Notes: generated from the sequence alone by a model not told the origin. Shown: positions 12,501 through 20,599, counted from the stretch's first letter. The stretch is 35,136 bases of DNA from Symbiodinium natans (GCA_905221605.1 CAJNDS010000924.1:843709-878844); one strand, 5' to 3'. Made by a program: numbers and translations.

Positions 12501-14171
12501 AGGAGCCTTTGCGTACACCCTAAATGCTATAAACCCTAAACACTCAACCCTTAGCCTTCAACCTTCTGAGACCCTTTGGGGAAGGAGGGTGTCGGCTTCA
12601 CGGTGCCGTGTTGCGTAGTTAGCGTGTGTCCCCACTTCAGGTTTGACCTAGATCTTTCTGCGCTCCTTGTGAAACGGTAACTTGTCTGACTTTCAGATGA
12701 CATGCTCAAGGCCCTAAGCACCAACCCGCCCCCTTCCCCTTACCCCAATCCGAACTGAACCAAAAGCCCCCAAACCCTAATTCATACCTAAACCTAAACC
12801 CTCAACCTCTAAACCCTAGCCCCCAACCCCCTAACCCCCTAAACGCTAAACCCCTAACCTCCTAAACCCGAAGCCCCTAAACCCGACTGGGAGGTTCAGG
12901 TACTTGTAGCCCGGTTTAAATTGTACTTCTAACCTACTTATAAGCCCCTTAAGGGCCCTAACATCCTCCAAGCAAACCGTCAACCCTAAACCCCTAGACC
13001 CCCAATGACCTAAACCCTAATCCCTATAACCCCTAAGCCCCTAATGATTTAATGACCGTTTGCCCTACCCCTAAACCCTAAACCCTAAACCCTAAACCCT
13101 AAACCCCTCAGCTCCCATTGACTTCGGACGGATGTTTTGCGCAGCCGGGAGTCGAAGCTCCTTTTGGCCGTGTGAGATGACTACAGCCCTAACTAAATGC
13201 CCAAGAAGCCAAACTTGGGGTTCGCGGTTTGGATTTGGGTTTAGGGGTGGGGTGTAGGGCTGAGGGCTGAGGGCTGAGGGCTTAGGGCTTAGGGCTTAGG
13301 GTTTAGGGTTAGCCCAAACACCCCAGAAAATGCGGGGTTTTGGGGGCTCGATGGAACCCAAATCCGGTGACGGTTTCTAGCCTCCGAAGCACCTTGCAAG
13401 GGCCACTGAGGTGAAACCTCAACCAGAACCTCATGGGTCCTGCTACCTCACCCCTACCCCCCCTAAACCCTAAACCCTAAACCCTAAACCCTAAACCCTA
13501 AACCCCCCCCGCGGATAATTAAGCCTAACTAAGGTTACTTAAGGGGGGAACCTAGAAAAAGGGGTAGTGTAGTAGGGGAACCCATGAGAACCCGAGACCC
13601 CAAGTAAGCAGTGAGGACATGACTGCCGACCTGCCAGCGGAGTGGAAGGACGGTGCTGTTCTGTGGAGGGAATTGAGCCCTAAACCTTAAACTTTAAACC
13701 CTAAACCCTAAACCCGAAACCCTAAACCCTATCTGATACAACGGAGGGTGTGTGTTTTTTCGTGACTTGTTTTTGCGAGTTGTTGTTTTTGTTGGCGGAT
13801 TGGGCGGGGGGGCGGGGGGGGTTGGGTAGGAAACCTTTGTCCAGTATTTTAAGAGGAAACCCCTATTTTCCCTATGTTGTAACTAGAAAATCATCTGTTG
13901 TCTCCATGGGGTGGGGAGGATCGAGGCAGACGAGGACGGAAAGAAACAAAGAAAGGAAAGAAAATCAAGAAAGAAAGAAAGAAAAACAGAAAGAAAGAAC
14001 AACACAAATGCATAAAGATAGCAAAAAGAGAAATCGAGGATAACCGAAACAGAGACGAAAGAGAACTCAAGAAGAAAGAACGAAATAAAACAAAAAGAAA
14101 GAAGGTAACAACAATATTACCATTCCAAACCCGTCCTGTGAGCATTGTGTTTGGGGGGGAGGGGGTCTGCG

Positions 14172-14209
<38 letters not shown>

Positions 14210-17200
14210 CTTGTTAAAACTTCCGCCCAGAAGAGAACTTGCATTAAAAACATTAGCATCCTTTCACAACCCGTCTTGCGGGCATTGTGTTTGCAACTGA
14301 AATCAGAGTGTCAGCGCAACAGTTCAAGAACTGAAACAGATGGCCGGAGTGAACGATTTCTAGTCAAGCCGATATGTTGTTTTTGGATCCCGAAGCCGCG
14401 GTGCCACCCTGAATCGTCAACCCTCTGTATAAACCCCAAGCCCAAAACTACTTTTTGCTCAAGAACCGCCCCCAAAAATGAACAAAAAATCGTCCTTACA
14501 AAGGCTATAGGACTTTTATATGTGTTTTCGCGGTTCTTAAGCAAATAGTAGTAAACCACATAAAGCAGGCTCGCTGGTGAAGGTCTTAGCTTGGAACCAT
14601 GGGCCCTTAGTGGCTCCTTACCCTTGTTTACAGGGTTCTGAAGTAAAGGCCGTTTAGGGTTTAGGCTTAAGGGATTAGGGTTTAGGGTTTAGGGTTTAGG
14701 GTTTAGGGTTTAGGGTTTAGGGTTTAGGGTGTATAGTTCATATGGGTGGTAGTCAAATATAATACGGCACCTAATATTGAGGGTGTCCACAAAGGGACCC
14801 TAATTTTGACAACTACCCATATCAGGGTGATATAGCCAGGGGCACACATTAAGGGCCCATACTCGGAACCTCAACCCCAGAAGATTGGGGTCGGAATATT
14901 TACTGATAATATTCCCTTATGGTCCCTATACAATTATATTATGTTGACCCCCTCAAAAAAACATTCTAAGTATTAAGGCCCCTTTATTAATGCAGGCTCC
15001 CTAGCGAAGCCCTAAGCCCTAAGCCCCCAGCCCTAAACCCTAAACCCTAAACCCTAAACCCTAAACCCTGGACGCCTCAGGAGAAGCTGTTGGAGAATGT
15101 CCCGGCCCGGGGCCTCAAATCCTGCAAGGGTCGACTCCCCGGTCTCCGGGGCCCCCCCGATTTGATGCTGTCTTGTCAGGGTTTAGGGTTTAGGGTTTAG
15201 GGTTTAGGGTTTAGGGTGTAGAGTTTAGGGTTTTGGGTTTAGGGTTTAGGGTTTAGGGTTTAGGGTTTTGGGATGTTTTGGGTCGTTGAGTACGCTCCAG
15301 GGAGTTGAGGTTTAGAGGCTTCTAGGAAGTGCAGAGCTCTTGCTGGTCCAGAAGAGACCCACAACGCAGCCCCCTGAGAGTCGAACGTAGCAGCCTTAGG
15401 ACAAACACCAAGATCATCCCATTTCCGACCCCTCTATGGTAAACCGTAATGTTCTGAACTACTGAGACTTAAGGGTTTAGGCTTTCAAGCCGTGCTTGTT
15501 CGACCGTACTTTGTTTCCTTCGCCCTAACCCTAAACCCTAAACCCTAAACCCTAAACCCTAAACCCTAAACCCTAAACCCTAAACCCTAAACCCTAAACC
15601 CTAAACCCTAAACCCTACAGGGTTTCAAGCAAGAGTCTCCAGGTGAAGCGATTGGGAGACCCCGGCGAGATCGCGGATGCAGCCGCCATCTCATGCCGGA
15701 GAATCCTTCAAAATCCAGGGTTTCGGGTTTAGGGTTTAGGGTTTAGTGTTTAGGGTTTAGGGTTTAGGGTTTAGGGGTTAGGGTTTAGGGTTTAGGGTTT
15801 AGGGTGTCAACCCAAAACCCTCAATCCTAAGCCCTATACACCCTACAGGGTAGACCCTTGGGACATATGCTTTCCCTTATTGCGTTGAAGAGGATCATCT
15901 GCTCAGGATTATTTTGTTGCAGAGGACGTTCAGGGCCATCCTAGCCTACTAGGGTTTTAGGGTTTGGGGGGTTTTTTGGGGGTTTTGGGGTAAGTCTAAG
16001 GGCAGTTAAAGGCCCTTTGTATGGTCCCTGACCTCCCTTAAAGGGGTATTTTGGGGTTTCCCCTTTCAAAGGCCCCATATGAAGGGACCATGTAACTGCC
16101 CTTAGAGTAACAAAGAGTGGCAGGGCTGGCTTCAGGTTGTGGGATTAGGGGCCTTTTGAGGCGCGTTTTAGGGTTTGCAATTCTGGGGGCTGGGGGGGCG
16201 AGGTGTGCGGGGGAGTGGGGAGGCCCTAAACCTAAACCCTAAACCCTAAGCGTGAACCCTTCGCAAGGAGCTGAAACCCCCCCCGCCCCCCCAAAAGTCA
16301 AGCTGCACTCTAAGGGCTTCGTGTTTAGGGCTAGGCCCTAAACCCTCAACTTCAGCAACCCTGCCTGGGCGAACCTTCAATATGCTTTGAGCACCAATAC
16401 AGGGATACTGGGCCGTAAACCTGAAACCCTGAATAGCCCCAAAACCCTAAAGACGCTGTACAACCCTAAAACCCTGTATAGCCCTGAAACTGAGGTCCTG
16501 TTCTTGGCATCGCCCGCTGCTGGCTATGCCGGGGCGCCCGTTCAAGGGTTCAGGGTTTGGTGTTTAGGTTCCAAACTGTCTAAACCCTGAACCCTAAACC
16601 CTCAGGGTTTAGGGTTTCGGGTTTGATTGAAGATCCTGGGGTGGCAGGTTCGGCGTGCCCCAAAACATTCAGTTTCCTAAGCTATGCCGCAACCCCTGTG
16701 TAAACCCCAAACCCCAATACCCCGCTTGATCAAGGAACTCAAACTAGCAGGGATCCTGAATATGAGTTAAGGTATGTTCCTTCTTGAAGGTGTATTGTGC
16801 TCTTGGGGGTACTTAACAGGGTTCAGGCTTTTGTGGGGTGCTTCAGCGCTTTAGGGCTTCAGGGTCTCAGCTGAAATGATGTGGGGGGCACATTCGGATA
16901 TGCAGCCCACGCGCGACATGTCGAGGGCTTAGGGTTGCGGAATTAGGGTTCAGGGTTGAGGATCTAGGGTTCAGGGACAAATCTGGCGTTGCATCATCCA
17001 AGCAAGCACGCAATTGGATCCTTTTGCGCCTGGCTTCCTAAACCCTAAGCCCCAAACCCCAAACCCTAAGCCCTAAACCCGAAACCCTAAACCCGAAACC
17101 CTAAACCCCTAAATGGCCCCTAAATCCCTTTAGATTAGGGTTTAGGGTTTGGGGTTTAGGGTTCAGGGTTTAGGGTTGGTCCATTCCAGAGCAAGGCCAT

Positions 17201-17286
17201 GAGATGCAACAAACACGTCCTCCGGTTTTGTATCCCAGATTACTGGCCACACGCTGCACGTCAACGGCGGCATGCACATGGCTTGA
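549..17286 (+). CDS. fabG: 3-oxoacyl-[ACP] reductase-like SDR, FabG family; 16 exons, N-terminus outside window
   Basis: Joining 16 exons (listed separately) gives about 217 residues in one open frame ending at TGA 17284-17286, closely matching the length of bacterial FabG (about 244 aa) minus its first 30. Visible SDR landmarks are the GTATS segment after the second beta strand, LDVTDSDEV, VNNAG, DTLMMRMKEE, the catalytic Asn region (VINTNLNSVF), the catalytic Ser (SVVGSMGN), YAAAK with catalytic Tyr and Lys, VNSVAPGF and TGHTLHVNGG. The family reduces 3-oxoacyl-ACP with NADPH in type II fatty acid synthesis; in dinoflagellates this would normally be plastid-located, but the leader is not in the window. 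The glycine-rich TGxxxGIG loop is missing, so earlier exons lie upstream. Fifteen introns average about 1.1 kb; 11 have GC donors, 3 GA, and one is GG (or GT if slid by one base). All acceptors are AG. No lesion was found. Another SDR specificity cannot be excluded. Confidence 0.9.
1002..1094. repeat. Telomere-type tract, CCCTAAA orientation
   Basis: About 13 perfect heptamer copies, internal to the window and flanked by unrelated single-copy sequence, so an interstitial telomeric repeat rather than a chromosome end. Confidence 0.95.
1667..2350. repeat. Inverted array of a 45-50 bp palindromic satellite
   Basis: Six units of ACTCCAGACTCCAGATTTCC + AGAAAAAATCTGGAGTACC up to about 1945, then about seven units of the reverse complement to 2350. 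Each unit contains its own short palindrome (CCAGATT...AATCTGG). Long open frames across it are by-products of the repeat. Confidence 0.92.
2360..3690. repeat. Degenerate TTTAGGG/TTTAGTG field with ~260-330 bp higher-order repeat
   Basis: The motif GTGCTAAGGGCTTAGTGTTA and its neighbours return near 2697, 3026, 3290 and 3589, each time surrounded by TTTAGGG mixed with GTGTTTAG. This indicates segmental duplication of an already mutated telomeric tract. Confidence 0.8.
2819..2853. repeat. GGTCTGGGGAAG hairpin, copy 1
   Basis: Inverted repeat of a GATCTGGGGAAG-type arm around a short G-rich loop. Three relatives lie at 3705, 3907 and 4246. Confidence 0.8.
3705..3742. repeat. GGTCTGGGGAAG hairpin, copy 2
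   Basis: Same arms as the copy at 2819, same orientation. Confidence 0.8.
3907..3945. repeat. GGTCTGGGGAAG hairpin, copy 3
   Basis: Same arms with the loop in the opposite orientation (CCCCGGTGCC versus GGCACTGGGG). Confidence 0.8.
4246..4284. repeat. GGTCTGGGGAAG hairpin, copy 4
   Basis: Opposite orientation, with two mismatches in the right arm (CCACAGATCAT). Confidence 0.75.
4393..4481. other. AT-rich patch with a perfect palindrome and two competing hairpins
   Basis: An 18-bp perfect palindrome (AAAAACACTAGTGTTTTT, 4393-4410) is followed by stem TGCAGT/ACTGCA (4446-4461). An overlapping stem runs from CTGCATTTTTCC to GGAAAAAGCAG (4457-4481). The last two share ACTGCA and cannot both form. 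Confidence 0.7.
4597..4629 (+). CDS. fabG: Reductase exon: AISARFEGDLK
   Basis: Eleven codons continue the previous exon with the spacing of E. coli FabG (AISDYLGANGK). The acceptor is tatgag. The donor reads ggtgag, or gtgagg if the boundary is slid by one base; a strict GT-AG splice would break the frame. Confidence 0.8.
5016..5150. mobile_element. Family A element split by a telomeric tract
   Basis: The left end CAGAGAGCCCAATACCCCT and the interior GGAATATACCTTG are separated by 65 bp of TTTAGGG-type repeats (5051-5115). GGAATA occurs on both sides (5045-5050 and 5116-5121). The right end is lost. Confidence 0.7.
5189..5239 (+). CDS. fabG: Reductase exon: GMKLDVTDSDEVAAVVK
   Basis: Seventeen codons carrying the conserved LDVTD strand that binds near the cofactor adenine in SDRs. 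Acceptor ctgcag, donor GC. Confidence 0.9.
5790..5930. mobile_element. TIR element, family F copy
   Basis: Arms resembling ATATGGCCCCTTACC and GGGCCCATACTAAGGGACCATG, shared with copies at 15996 and 19966. Confidence 0.5.
6057..6116 (+). CDS. fabG: Reductase exon with NNAG motif
   Basis: Twenty codons encode AVTEKYGTPDILVNNAGITK; the NNAG motif stabilises the SDR central sheet. Acceptor tctcag, donor GA (gagccc). Confidence 0.93.
6135..6237. repeat. TTTAGGG tract
   Basis: About 14 copies starting some 20 bp after the NNAG exon, near the 5' end of its intron. Confidence 0.95.
7273..7335. repeat. TTTAGGG tract, partly degenerate
   Basis: Canonical units interrupted by TTTTGGG and TTTGGGG variants, just upstream of a micro-exon. 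Confidence 0.85.
7403..7418 (+). CDS. fabG: Reductase micro-exon DTLMM(R)
   Basis: A 16-bp exon follows acceptor cttgcag. It ends after the first base of an Arg codon; donor GA, completed by the exon at 8267. The sequence matches FabG D-x-LLMRM. Reading on in the genomic sequence meets a stop within seven codons, supporting splicing here. Confidence 0.8.
8032..8128. mobile_element. TIR element, family F, degenerate
   Basis: Contains GGCCCTTGGGTTTATGG and AAGGGAGCATGTAACCACTC, recognisable against the copy at 15996. Confidence 0.4.
8267..8292 (+). CDS. fabG: Reductase exon (R)MKEEAWLD
   Basis: A 26-bp exon completes Arg and encodes MKEEAWLD, the FabG MKDEEWND segment. Acceptor ttgcaag, donor GC (gcccca). 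Confidence 0.82.
8763..8816 (+). CDS. fabG: Reductase exon with catalytic Asn
   Basis: Eighteen codons encode VINTNLNSVFRMTKAATK; the Asn before Leu-Asn-Ser aligns with the tetrad Asn of SDRs. Acceptor cccaag was chosen because it gives the exact family spacing. Donor GC. Confidence 0.9.
9312..9488. mobile_element. TIR element, family B, carrying a telomeric insert
   Basis: The ends CTTGGAGGTTC and GAACCTCCAAG are inverted, and the next segment (TTAACCAATTATAACTGTACTTA) is the inverse of the right side. A 26-bp CCCTAAA tract (9410-9435) sits between two perfect copies of ATAAGTACAGTTA (9397-9409 and 9436-9448). Confidence 0.85.
9515..9555 (+). CDS. fabG: Reductase exon GMTKKRWGRIISI
   Basis: Thirteen codons plus two bases encode the conserved WGRIISIS strand. 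The split Ser codon is completed by the next exon. Donor GC (gcccgg). Confidence 0.9.
9900..9975. repeat. C-rich telomere-like tract
   Basis: Runs of CCCCTAAA and CCCCAAA, an eight-base variant of the usual heptamer. Confidence 0.8.
10318..10372 (+). CDS. fabG: Reductase exon with catalytic Ser, Tyr and Lys
   Basis: Encodes SVVGSMGNVGQSNYAAAK, containing the active-site Ser (SVVG), Tyr and Lys (YAAAK). Acceptor tcgaag, donor GC (gctcc). Confidence 0.94.
10722..10866. mobile_element. TIR element, family B, without telomeric insert
   Basis: Same ends as the element at 9312 (ACTTGGAGGTTCATGGTACTTAT and its inverse), but AAGTACAG occurs only once clearly (10821-10828) and no CCCTAAA is present. 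Confidence 0.85.
11024..11113. mobile_element. TIR element, family J
   Basis: Ends CATGGGTTCC.TACT and AGTAGGGGAACCCATG are inverted around a C/G-rich centre. A partial relative is at 13553-13590. Confidence 0.7.
11231..11338. mobile_element. TIR element, family E
   Basis: Ends TTTGGGATGTTCCCC and GGGGAACATCCCAA. Partial copies lie near 6577 and 24002. Confidence 0.75.
11389..11441 (+). CDS. fabG: Reductase exon AGMDGWTRAMAREIGSR
   Basis: Continues YAAAK with AGMDGWTRAMAREIGSR and two bases of a Gly codon. Acceptor ggtcag, donor GC (gccggg). Confidence 0.93.
11868..12104. repeat. CCCTAAA field with a 16-base C run
   Basis: Variant CCCTAAAAA units, then C16 (11995-12010), then about 13 near-perfect heptamers. 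Confidence 0.9.
12193..12316. repeat. TTTAGGG tract ending 22 bp before an exon
   Basis: About 17 units with few changes. Opposite orientation to the tract ending at 12104, so the two form a large inverted pair. Confidence 0.92.
12339..12378 (+). CDS. fabG: Reductase exon ITVNSVAPGFIDT
   Basis: The conserved ITVN-x-VAPG-x-I-x-T stretch, which binds the nicotinamide part of the cofactor in SDRs. Acceptor ttccag, donor GC. Confidence 0.94.
12421..12515. mobile_element. TIR element, family G
   Basis: GCCAAAGGCTCCAATATGTAG at the left and CTACATAGGAGCCTTTGC at the right are inverted. Confidence 0.7.
12888..12990. mobile_element. Truncated family B element
   Basis: The left end and centre match the copy at 9312; most of the right half is deleted, leaving CCTCCAAG. 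Confidence 0.55.
13064..13107. repeat. CCCTAAA tract
   Basis: About five units. A second tract with the same orientation is at 13458-13510. Confidence 0.85.
13616..13648 (+). CDS. fabG: Reductase exon DMTADLPAEWK
   Basis: Eleven codons matching the FabG substrate lid segment DMT-x-x-L. Acceptor gtgag, donor GA (gacggt), which gives the right distance to the following NVP. Confidence 0.85.
13898..14218. repeat. Purine-rich stretch followed by 47 consecutive C
   Basis: GAAA-rich sequence (13936-14105), a G-rich step (14153-14165), then an uninterrupted C run at 14172-14218. The open frames here (poly-Lys/Glu, poly-Pro or poly-Gly) are low-complexity by-products. Confidence 0.9.
14659..14730. 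repeat. TTTAGGG tract
   Basis: About nine units directly abutting the family I stem-loop at 14740. Confidence 0.9.
14740..14823. mobile_element. TIR element, family I
   Basis: ATATGGGTGGTAGTCAAA and TTTGACAACTACCCATAT are inverted with one mismatch; 84 bp in all. Confidence 0.7.
15081..15104 (+). CDS. fabG: Reductase exon EKLLENVP
   Basis: Eight codons; together with the next exon reads NVPVKRLG, equivalent to QVPAGRLG of E. coli. Acceptor ctcag, donor GC (gcccgg). Confidence 0.85.
15178..15270. repeat. TTTAGGG tract
   Basis: About 13 units with two variant copies, about 75 bp after the EKLLENVP exon. Confidence 0.92.
15526..15617. repeat. CCCTAAA tract
   Basis: Thirteen units ending 26 bp before the next exon. 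Together with the TTTAGGG tract at 15178 it forms an inverted pair inside one 538-bp intron. Confidence 0.95.
15643..15681 (+). CDS. fabG: Reductase exon VKRLGDPGEIADA
   Basis: Thirteen codons with the conserved RLG-x-P-x-EIA motif. Acceptor ctccag. The donor is GC at 15682; a second GC donor three bases later would add one Ala. Confidence 0.88.
15719..15808. repeat. TTTAGGG tract
   Basis: About 12 units, 38 bp after exon 15643-15681. Confidence 0.92.
15996..16105. mobile_element. TIR element, family F, best copy
   Basis: Ends CTAAGGGCAGTTA and TAACTGCCCTTAG are inverted, with AAGGGACCATG near the right end; 110 bp. Confidence 0.75.
16495..16527 (+). CDS. fabG: Reductase exon VLFLASPAAGY
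   Basis: Eleven codons with the family FLAS motif. Acceptor ctgag, donor GC (gccggg). Confidence 0.9.
16741..16812. mobile_element. Family A element, half copy
   Basis: GGATCCTGAATATGAGTTAAGGTATGTTCC matches the centre of the copy at 207-323. Confidence 0.45.
17239..17286 (+). CDS. fabG: Reductase last exon ITGHTLHVNGGMHMA, stop
   Basis: Encodes the near-invariant C-terminus TG-x-TLHVNGGM and a TGA stop. Acceptor tatcccag with a pyrimidine-rich lead-in. Confidence 0.95.
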   Translation: MTGHTLHVNGGMHMA

Positions 17287-18062
17287 GAGGCCCTCCGACA
17301 TGGCATGGGATTACGGTTTAGGGTTTAGGGTTCAGGATTAGTTTTCTGGATTGGAGTGTTAGGGGAGGTCGAAAGAACTGGTTGGTTGGCAAGGGCAGCA
17401 GCCAGGAGACTCTTTCAGCCAAGAGCTACTATCTCTACAGGTGACGTCGCAGGGATGAGCTCGACCTGGTTGTCCCCTTTGTATTTGCAAGAATTGCCAG
17501 GGTTGGGCGTTGTTTGCAGGGTCTCCCCTAGCATGCTGATCTGAGTTTGGGCCTTAGGCTGTGGGTTCCCCAGCCATGAGGATCCAGGCGAGCTAGAACA
17601 CCAGATAACTACCAGCATGATCTCCTACATACTAGGATGCCCAGTAGTACCCTTATTCCCTTTTTGGGGGGTTTAGGTTCCCTTATAAACCCCTTTAAGC
17701 AAAAAAGGGCACCCTTCTTAAGCCTAGGTTTCTGGGCAACCTAGCATAAGACGATGATAAAACCACATGTCATTTTAACAGGCGTATTACACTGCTGAAC
17801 GACATTGTCCTCTCAAGGCTTCGTGAAAGACAGCCGGGGACGCAACAATGGGTTTCATGTACGTGAGAGCTGGCATATGGCATATGGGGTCTTTCCGACA
17901 TCTGGGTACCTTATTGGGGTTGTTATAAGAAGGGAATCCTGTTCTTTTAGGGTCTATTTTAGGTCCTGAAGTGCTCGTTTTTATTTGGCCCTGTATCAGC
18001 ACGGTACCCAAGCAGGGCCATCTCGAGCGGGATGCAAGTTCCCTAGACCCTAAACCCTCGAA

Positions 18063-18140
18063 CCCTCAACCTTGTCAGCCATGCGGCGACCACTTTTAGC
18101 CCGAAAAATACCCATGGCATGGCTGACAAGGTTGAGGTTT
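18063..18140. repeat. Large hairpin
   Basis: CTCAACCTTGTCAGCCATGC and its perfect inverse GCATGGCTGACAAGGTTGAG enclose about 35 bp. No relative was seen elsewhere in the window. Confidence 0.85.
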
Positions 18141-18629
18141 TCCGTGCTTTCCTGGCAGCTCCGTGGTACCCTTTTCCTTTGTTGTTGGGTTCCGGGTTCC
18201 CTTCTATAAAAAGAAAAGTAACCAACCCCAAAACGGGTGCCCTTATGATAATACGGTTGCGGGGCTGAAAAGCCTCAGATTTTTTAGGTCTGATTAGCAA
18301 ATTCCGATCGCCCATCCTCCTCAGCTTGGCTTCGCAGGGCTTCGTCGGGGTTCCCTCGATGGTCTGAGGGCCCGACAAGTTTCGCATTCCCGGTTTCGAG
18401 TGCAGGCAGCTTTTGCCGAGAGCCTGAGCTCAGGGCTCTGAAATTACAAGCAGTTGATTCACATCTGGCGCTTCATGCGGGGACTTTTGGTTTAGGTAAC
18501 CTGAAAGTCTACAGCCTCAAACCCTATAAGCGGCTGAGGGTTCTGGGACCCTGGGCCCAAATCATCTAGGGTGTAGGGTTTCGGGTTGAGCGCATACAGC
18601 TTGGGGTTTGGTGTAGAGCGCTTTAGCTG

Positions 18630-18740
18630 GGACCGGGAGTAGGCCTTTTCCCTTTTTTTATAGGGTTGGGGCTCCCTTGTAATCCCCTTAGAACCAAAAT
18701 GGGTACCTTTTTTATTCCTAGGCTACTCCCCCGGGTCTAG
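18630..18740. mobile_element. TIR element, family D, copy 1
   Basis: Ends GACCGGGAGTAGGCC and CTACTCCCCCGGGTCTAG, with CCCTTGTAATCCCCTT inside; matches 21654-21763. Confidence 0.8.
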
Positions 18741-18848
18741 TTAGGGTTTTTTGGTGCTTTACCTTGACAGGCTACCTTGGGGAAGTCTCATGGCTCACTT
18801 GGACTTGGGGTTCGGGTGTAGGGGGCTTAGGATTTAGGGTGGCAGGTG

Positions 18849-18960
18849 TAACCCTAAACCCCAAACCCCAAACCCCAAACCCTAAGCCCTAAACCCTAAA
18901 CCCTAAACCCTAAACCCTAAACCCTAAACCTAGGGTTTAGGGTTTAGGGATAGGGTTTAG
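18849..18960. repeat. Telomeric tract switching orientation
   Basis: CCCCAAA/CCCTAAA units change to TTTAGGG at about 18930, forming a head-to-head junction. Confidence 0.88.
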
Positions 18961-19206
18961 GGATTCAGGGATTTGGGCTCTAGGGTTTTGGGCAGAAGCC
19001 CTGAGCCCTACAAGATCCCCATAAGCCGAAGATCCCCATTCAGGCTGCCCAAAAGGATTTAGGGTTTAGGGTTTAGGGTTTCGGGCTTCGGGTTGCAGGG
19101 TTTAGGGGGATGCTCTCAGCAAGGAGCTCGTCCGAATTTCCATGCCCCAGGGCCGGGTCGCATGTGTGTGAGGAAGCTCCTGAACGTCAGGGCTTGCCTT
19201 TGCCAG

Positions 19207-19330
19207 TTATTACTATTTGCTTCAGAACCCCCCCCCCCAAAAAAAAAAATACATTTTCCTTATAAGGGTAATACAGGGACTATCTTTTTTTTTTTTTTTT
19301 TGGGGGGGGGGTTCTTAAGCAAATCGTAGG
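19207..19330. mobile_element. TIR element, family L, with homopolymer arms
   Basis: CTATTTGCTTCAGAAC followed by C and A runs at the left is mirrored by T and G runs followed by GTTCTTAAGCAAATCG at the right. GGTTCTTAAGCAAATAGTAG recurs at 14534, suggesting a decayed second copy. Confidence 0.75.
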
Positions 19331-19965
19331 TTAGCAGAAGTTAGGTTATCAATTCGAGTTCAGGGTTTCGGGCTAGCTTGGCCGGTGTTTTGGCAGACTA
19401 CCCCCTATACCCTAGACCCTAGACCCTATACCCTAAACCCTGACTGGCCGGTGTTTTTGCAAACTGCGGCATAGACAAAGCTAAAAAACATGTGTGACCT
19501 GCTCAAGAGTTTTCCCGCAAGTTCTCCACTTTTGTCAAATGGCATCTCTCCGGCATCCGCTGTCTACAATGAATATGCAGGCTCCCGTAACACATTCTCG
19601 TATGCCTGGAGAAGAGCGTGGTGATGCACCGGCGCGCTCAGCAGGTCTGCGTAACATGCCTGACAAACCTAAGACCCGAACTACACGACTCAACCTCTAA
19701 GCCCTAAACCTAAACCCTCAACCCTCCTGTGCACATACTCATGGAGGATTGAACATCTCACATCCATTTAGGGTTTATGGTGTAGACACGGATCTAAAGG
19801 AATGGGCAGATCTGCTGGTCTGGCTGCTAGCGGCTTTACCGCTTGGCTTGATGCAACGGTCCTGCCGCGCTCTCGCGCGCGGCGCGCACGCGATTTCTTT
19901 GGTTTAAGAAAAGATCACTTGACATCCGAGGTCCGAGAGACTACAAACTTGAAACTTCCAAGACT

Positions 19966-20117
19966 CTAAGGGTAGGTTGATGGGCCCATTATATGGTCCC
20001 TTACCTTCTTTCAAGGGTTCTGATGTATGGGCCCTTAATTTGCACAGGGTGTATAAGGGGTATAGAAGTGGTCCCTGTTTAAGGGCCCATATTCAGGGAC
20101 CAGGTAACTGCCCTTAG
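19966..20117. mobile_element. TIR element, family F copy
   Basis: CTAAGGGTAG at the left and CTGCCCTTAG at the right. GGGCCCAT and AGGGACCAG arms match the copy at 15996. Confidence 0.65.
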
Positions 20118-20536
20118 AAAGACTCTCCCACTCAGATGAACTTTCGATGGATGAGTTGGACTCATGACTAGTCAAGACTCCTTCTCCTGGCCACACTCAT
20201 GCCCCAGTCTACTCGAGCTCCCCATGCCCAAGGACAACGGCTATGGAGAAACCCCCAAACCTCACACCCGAAACTGAGAGGTATTCGACGTACCGTGTGG
20301 GGAATGAGGAGATGAGGAACGCCCTATGTAGTCCTTGGATCCATATATGCTCAAGGGATATGAGGTACCTTGTTCTATCAGAAGCCCTTGTGTGAATGTG
20401 TCCAGACCTTCTAACCCCAAAACCTAAAACCTGGAATCTCACCCTAATCTCGCAACGCCTAGCAAGATCCGTCACTCCAACCCCAACAGCCCTAAACCCC
20501 AAACCCTGAACCCACATCTCAAACCATCCGCAAAGC

Positions 20537-20599
20537 ATGGAGGAGCTGCGGCGTCAGTACGCTGATCTCGGGCTCCCCACGCGCGCCCCACAACCAAAG
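20537..20599 (+). CDS. Possible first coding exon, unknown protein
   Basis: Starts at ATG and encodes MEELRRQYADLGLPT and six further residues, ending in Lys before a GT donor (gtgcct). Its charged, helix-like composition and GC-rich third positions are unlike the surrounding repeats. No family recognised. Confidence 0.4.

Larger units (their letters stand above)
17287..20536. other. Spacer after the reductase gene; no recognisable gene
   Basis: Contains stem-loop elements, telomeric tracts and a few AG-preceded open islands (for example around 18331 and 19118) too short and unsupported to call. Nothing resembles a known family. Confidence 0.6.

Noticed and set aside
14126-14294. Long terminal repeats of a retroelement around the C run
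   Set aside because: The direct repeats are only about 27 bp, 110 bp apart, with no reverse transcriptase or primer site between them.
13898-14548. 216-codon frame with Lys-rich and poly-Pro parts
   Set aside because: Produced by a GAAA-rich tract and the 47-C run; no conserved motif.
20209-20538. 109-codon minus-strand frame
   Set aside because: It is rich in residues expected from antisense CCCTAAA-like sequence and has no splice or motif support; the plus strand holds a better exon from 20537.
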